Shown piece by piece: positions 60,848-64,000 of a stretch of DNA of 64,000 nt. The stretch is taken from positions 150,087 through 214,086 of the forward strand of contig JAEDAG010000004.1 of the NCBI GenBank assembly GCA_017309015.1. Reading direction: 5' to 3'. This DNA is from Faecalicatena absiana (GTDB taxonomy: Bacteria > Bacillota > Bacilli > Lactobacillales > Lactobacillaceae). Position numbers and translations under genes: made by a program. Each line of letters begins with the position of its first letter. Position 1 is the stretch's first letter. The notes beneath the pieces are model-generated. The model was not told the origin of the DNA, searched no databases, and saw nothing but the letters and a program-made list of their open reading frames with translations.

Positions 60848-62779
60848 ATGCAAGCAATCAAGATTGAAGACTTTTTGCATTACAGCAATTTAGGCAAGCT
60901 CCAGTGCAAGGGGCAGAGCCTGGCATGGGTCAAGGCCCTGCCTGACGCGGCAAAGAAGGAAAAATACCGCTATACCATCGATGAATACAAGGACGGTGCG
61001 ATCCACCCCCTCACCTCCTTTGGCGAGGAAAGCGATTTTGTCTTTGCTGACGACAACACCATCTATTTTGCCGGCAACCGGACCAAGGAAAAGGACAAGA
61101 CCTTCATCTATCGTCTGCGCTTAGACGGCGGAGAAGCGCAAGTCGTGGCCAGTCTGGATCACGCGGACTACAGCGTCGATGACGTATTAGCTGATGGCCG
61201 CCTCCTGCTCTCCCGTCGGGTTGACCTGAACGAAGCCGCCAAGAAGCAGGATCCAGACTCCAAGGACTACCTCGTCATGGACGAGTTTCCTGCCTATTTC
61301 AACAATGAAGGCATCATTTCCAAGCTTCGCGACCGCCTGTTTATTTTCGATCTGCGGACCCAGCAGCTGACTGAGCTTCTGAAAGACGACCAGTACTTTG
61401 CCTTTGACCTTTATAAAGTTTTCGGAAACACCCTCTATTTCACCGGCGATTCCTACACCCATTCCAAGAGCCTGAAGCCAGCGCTTTTCTCCATGGATCT
61501 AAAGACTTTGCAGACCGAAGAGCTTTTGCCAAAAGATCAATGGGAAATATTCGACCTGTTCACTCTCAAGGACCAGCTCTACCTGGCTGCCACCGACCAG
61601 AAGCGCTACGGCGTGGAAGAGAATCCACAGTTCTACCTTTATGATCCAAATAAGCACGGACTTAGTCTGGCCGCGGCTTGGGACGATTGCTGGGGCAACG
61701 TGGTCGACACCGACCTCTGCCTGCTTGACGTCCGTACCAGCCGCAAGTTCCAGGACCGGCTTTACTTCACGACCACCAAGGTCGACCACTGCGTCTTGGA
61801 AGTTTTCGATGGAAAGACGATCAAGCCAGTCTTTGAATTCCCATCCATTGACTTTTTCGACTTTACCGAAGACGGTACCCTCTGGTTCACCGGCGCCAAC
61901 GCCAACGAAACCCAGCAGCTTTACTCTTATCAAGATGGCCAGCTGAGCAAGCATTCAAATTACAATGAAGACGCCTTAAAGGACCGCTATGTCGCCCAAG
62001 CCCAGCAGCTTGACTACACTGACGCTCAAGGAAAAACTCAGCATGGCTGGGTTCTGTACCCAAAGGACTTTGATCCTAAGCAGCAGTATCCTGCGATTCT
62101 CGATGTCCACGGCGGTCCAAAGACGGTCTATGGCACGCCTTTCTTCCATGAAATGCAAGTCTGGGCGGGGGAAGGCTACTTCGTCTTCTTCTGCAACATC
62201 TATGGTTCAGACGGACAAGGCAACGATTACGCTGATATGCGCGGCAAATGGGGCCGGCAGGACTACGACGACTTGATGAAGTTCACCGATGCCGTCTTGG
62301 ACCAAGTGCCGCAGATTGCTGCTGACAAATTGGGCATCACGGGCGGCTCATACGGCGGCTACATGACCAACTGGGTCATCGGCCACACCCACCGCTTCGC
62401 CGCTGCCGCCACCCAGCGGTCCATGTCCAACTGGTTCAGCGACTCATTCTTGTCAGATATTGGCCCATGGGACGACCTCTACGCTGTTGGCGCTAAGGAA
62501 TTGGGTGAAGACTTGGACTACGCCTGGCAACAGTCTCCGCTCAAGTATGCCAAGAATGTGACTACCCCGACCCTCTTTATTCACTCTCTGGAAGACTACA
62601 GATGTCCTTTGCCTGAAGGGATGCAGATGTTTCGGGCCTTGCTTTACTACGGAGTTGAGGCGAGAATGTGCCTGTTCAAGGGGGAAAACCACGAATTGTC
62701 ACGTAGCGGCCAGCCAAAGCACCGGATCCGCCGCTTGAGTGAAATTACCAACTGGTTTGATAAATATCTGAAACAGTAG
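60848..62779 (+). CDS. S9-family serine peptidase (acylaminoacyl/prolyl oligopeptidase type)
   Basis: 643 residues. The N-terminal about 380 residues are a beta-propeller of repeated FxxDxxxLYFTG-type blades. The C-terminal alpha/beta hydrolase has GITGGSYGGYMTNWVIG (nucleophile Ser), HSLEDYRCPLPEGMQMF (Asp) and FKGENHELSRSGQPKHRIRR (His). These fit the DPP-like/AAP branch of family S9, which removes acylated or short N-terminal peptides in the cytoplasm. There is no signal peptide. Ribosome site AGAGGAAA. Monocistronic; the stop is closely followed by an IS30 terminus remnant. Confidence 0.92.
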   Translation: MQAIKIEDFLHYSNLGKLQCKGQSLAWVKALPDAAKKEKYRYTIDEYKDGAIHPLTSFGEESDFVFADDNTIYFAGNRTKEKDKTFIYRLRLDGGEAQVVASLDHADYSVDDVLADGRLLLSRRVDLNEAAKKQDPDSKDYLVMDEFPAYFNNEGIISKLRDRLFIFDLRTQQLTELLKDDQYFAFDLYKVFGNTLYFTGDSYTHSKSLKPALFSMDLKTLQTEELLPKDQWEIFDLFTLKDQLYLAATDQKRYGVEENPQFYLYDPNKHGLSLAAAWDDCWGNVVDTDLCLLDVRTSRKFQDRLYFTTTKVDHCVLEVFDGKTIKPVFEFPSIDFFDFTEDGTLWFTGANANETQQLYSYQDGQLSKHSNYNEDALKDRYVAQAQQLDYTDAQGKTQHGWVLYPKDFDPKQQYPAILDVHGGPKTVYGTPFFHEMQVWAGEGYFVFFCNIYGSDGQGNDYADMRGKWGRQDYDDLMKFTDAVLDQVPQIAADKLGITGGSYGGYMTNWVIGHTHRFAAAATQRSMSNWFSDSFLSDIGPWDDLYAVGAKELGEDLDYAWQQSPLKYAKNVTTPTLFIHSLEDYRCPLPEGMQMFRALLYYGVEARMCLFKGENHELSRSGQPKHRIRRLSEITNWFDKYLKQ

Positions 62780-62796
62780 TCAGCACTTTTGAAAAA

Positions 62797-62843
62797 TCTA
62801 CCAGGTGTTATTGGTAAGTGTTCAATTTATCCTTGCAATTGGC
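62797..62843 (+). mobile_element. Lone right end of the IS30-family element
   Basis: CTACCAGGTGTTATTGGTAA ... TTGCAATTGGCG matches the right end of the complete IS30 copy (55668-55713) with few differences. No transposase is present. Confidence 0.8.
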
Positions 62844-62876
62844 GCTTGCAATGTTTCATGCCTTTTTACTCGAAAA

Positions 62877-62926
62877 ATAATGCCGCCAAAGCAGGAACAT
62901 TCTGCTTTGACGGCATTTTGGCATTT
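62877..62926. terminator. Terminator of the frameshifted membrane gene
   Basis: AATGCCGCCAAAGCAG / CTGCTTTGACGGCATT stem, with T-rich sequence on the plus side and an AT-rich tail on the minus side. Confidence 0.7.
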
Positions 62927-62933
62927 TTCTTAA

Positions 62934-63184
62934 TTAATCCATTATTGCGGAGCTCAAGGCGAAATAGACCAGACCCAGGCAAGAACAGAAAATGATGACT
63001 GGCCAGACAGCTTTAGCGACGTTTTTTGCTGGATGCCGCTGGCAACCAGATAGATCACCAAACCAAACAATGTTAAAAGGCCTAGAGCCACGATTAAGAG
63101 GTGGTGCCACAGCCAGAAAATCACGCTGTCACTTGCAATAACAAAAGCACGTTCCCAAAACGGAAAACGTGAAGCTTGGTACAT
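62934..63184 (-). pseudogene. Two-helix membrane protein with a poly-A frameshift
   Basis: MYQASRFPFWERAFVIASDS then a first helix (LLIVALGLLTLFGLVIYLVA) in frame from 63184. After CAGCAAAAAACG (about 63023-63034) the convincing continuation (NVAKAVWPVIIFCSCLGLVY then FALSSAIMD-stop at 62934) is one base out. Adding one A to the homopolymer would restore a protein of about 83 residues. The break could be phase-variable slippage, a real mutation or a sequencing error. Confidence 0.6.
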
Positions 63185-63200
63185 ACGTAATCATCTTCCT

Positions 63201-63317
63201 TTCTATAACGATACCAGTATTGAGTTCAAGGCTGCCGATGCGGCTACGAACAGCTTCTATCGCTGGCGCAAGGATTTACGTAAGTACAAAAAAAGTCGTT
63301 CTAAGAACGACCGTTAA
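63201..63317 (+). pseudogene. C-terminal scrap, transposase- or phage-like
   Basis: FYNDTSIEFKAADAATNSFY then RWRKDLRKYKKSRSKNDR-stop. Open from about 63201 with no start, very basic tail. I cannot assign it confidently. Confidence 0.35.
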
Positions 63318-63395
63318 AACAGTTTAATATTAATTGGTCGTCACCGACTCAATCCAAAGGGCGAAGCGTTGCAGCGCTAAGCCCTTTTCTATTGC
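63285..63395 (-). ncRNA. Structured stretch resembling the antitoxin RNA at 47772
   Basis: On the minus strand: hairpin AAGGGCTT ... GCCCTTT, then a CGGTGAC box, an A/T-rich linker, and a terminator GTCGTTC TTA GAACGAC with T7. Order and boxes parallel 47780-47888 (hairpin, GGCGGTGAC, linker, GTCGTCC-type terminator). No intact toxin gene faces it. Confidence 0.35.
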
Positions 63396-63424
63396 TTATT
63401 TTACGATGACCTAACCGAAAAAGC

Positions 63425-63600
63425 AAGCACCTGTGCGAACAGAATCCGCCATCACGGGGATGCGGCGGCGGAGCCGGACTAGTTTCCTTTAGCCATGCCA
63501 TGCACATGTCTTCGGCCACGTGGATGGCCAGTCACAGCCCCAGATTGCTCGCCACAATCACGTCCGTGCAATCATAATTATCAGCATGCTTATGTTATAA
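63425..63600 (-). pseudogene. HicB-like antitoxin remnant
   Basis: The minus strand reads HADNYDCTDVIVASNLGL, an in-frame TGA, then LAIHVAEDMCMAWLKETSPA with PPPHPRD. This resembles HicB (partial RNase H fold, A...A.DM..MWL....PxPP ending). No start or HicA partner is seen. Confidence 0.35.
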
Positions 63601-63706
63601 CCCGAATCGATTGAGAAACAACGGTAGCGATCTTCCGAAGAGAGGTGATGCCTATGACTGTGTTCGTAGGTCAGCTTCTTATTTTTGAAAGAAAGGAGCT
63701 GCCGTT

Positions 63707-63907
63707 TTGTCAAGTCCACTATGGCTATGCCTTATGGCCTTGCTGCTCGGTTTTGTGCGTTGGCTCAAAAAGCTTGCCGAAGAAATCAATGATCTTTTGC
63801 AAGTCTGTGTTTCCATTGTTGACAGCCTCTGTGATCTAATCGACCACACGCGTGTCTTGCGCGAGGAATTGTGCTGGAAACAAAAAAGCCGTCACATAGA
63901 CGACTAA
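63707..63907 (+). CDS. Small amphipathic/membrane-associated hypothetical protein
   Basis: 66 residues with a TTG start set by AAAGGAG 8 bp upstream (LSSPLWLCLMALLLGFVRWL). One hydrophobic helix is followed by an acidic/basic helix (KKLAEEINDLLQVCVSIVDS) and a charged tail ending QKSRHIDD. No family recognised. An overlapping frame starts ATG at 63654 with AGAGGTGAT and MTVFVGQLLIF, reminiscent of holin-like toxin starts but not continuing as one. Confidence 0.45.
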   Translation: MSSPLWLCLMALLLGFVRWLKKLAEEINDLLQVCVSIVDSLCDLIDHTRVLREELCWKQKSRHIDD

Positions 63908-63913
63908 ATTGAT

Positions 63914-64000
63914 ATGACCCCCGAAATTAGGACACTAATTTCGGGGGTTATTTTCATGACTAAATACACTAAAGAAATCAAACTTGCTATCTACCACGAA
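63914..64000 (+). mobile_element. Left end of an IS3-family element (continues beyond window)
   Basis: TGACCCCCGAAATTAGGACA at 63914, with the stem CCCCCGAAATTAG/CTAATTTCGGGGG, leads into an ORF. The TGA...CCC terminus and position fit an IS3-family left end. A diverged copy of the same sequence forms the terminator at 2510. Confidence 0.7.
63955..64000 (+). CDS. IS3-family OrfA, first 15 codons
   Basis: MTKYTKEIKLAIYHE, running off the right edge. The K[YF]xxEfKlxiv-like opening is typical of the HTH protein OrfA of IS3-family elements. No ribosome site better than the AT-rich leader is visible, as often in IS3 elements. Confidence 0.6.

Noticed and set aside
63654..63839. ORF starting MTVFVGQLLIF after AGAGGTGAT, like a holin-like toxin start
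   Set aside because: The hydrophobic core does not follow; the frame continues as Cys/Pro-rich sequence overlapping the better 63707 ORF.
1..64000. tRNA or rRNA genes, prophage structural modules, plasmid origins
   Set aside because: Scanned by eye on both strands; none recognised. tRNA detection by eye is unreliable, so a covariance-model scan (e.g. tRNAscan) would be decisive.

Overview
The window looks like a Lactobacillus delbrueckii-group chromosome. Metabolic genes have moderate-to-high GC (carAB, gapN, metA, rpiA, an S9 peptidase). Between them lie low-GC accessory islands full of insertion sequences (ISL3, IS30, IS4/DDE_Tnp_1 and IS1634-like families, plus an IS3-family end) and decayed genes. 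All names come from reading motifs and translations by eye; no database search was run.

Layout. 1-12.2 kb is mostly intact: a MarR-regulated DHA2 efflux pump, an FMN-binding oxidase-like protein, an Lsa/Vga-type ABC-F protein behind an intrinsic attenuator, carAB behind a PyrR-type leader, gapN, and metA of the acetyl-CoA type. A complete ISL3-family copy (12.27-13.78 kb) abuts the 3' scrap of a surface protein gene. 13.9-18.6 kb holds a broken small gene pair and a MarR/heterodimeric ABC exporter operon. 18.6-22.6 kb contains a rhodanese, GNAT acetyltransferases and the most unusual protein: an IS607-type serine recombinase fused to a viroplasmin-like segment and an RNase HI domain lacking two catalytic acids, upstream of an intact RNase HI paralogue.

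22.7-27.2 kb is a gene graveyard: broken membrane genes, a MATE relic, a duplicated reductase relic, a copy of part of the zincin gene, TnpB debris, and the C-terminus of a YcaO gene followed by an ABC transporter, possibly the remains of an azole-peptide cluster. 27.3-30.6 kb is an RpiR-controlled sugar operon and a dinucleotide-binding reductase.

32.6-44.0 kb is a cell-surface island: four secreted, lysine-rich proteins with Rib-like, MucBP-like, SLAP-like and CAP modules share one promoter architecture (TTGACA-17 bp-AAAAAT). A 1,400-residue coiled-coil/metallopeptidase ORF without a recognisable start lies among them, followed by a two-repeat CRISPR relic with type I-E spacing.

44-64 kb mixes housekeeping genes (gph, a DUF1304-like protein, a beta-glucuronidase, the S9 peptidase) with mobile debris. 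Notable items are two facing arrays of 42-bp tandem repeats, a CTAG-flanked 113-bp inverted-repeat element, a type I holin-like toxin with a putative antisense RNA, an hsdR gene split by a 1.6-kb IS with a 7-bp target duplication, complete IS30 and IS1634-like elements, and the left end of an IS3-family element at the right edge.
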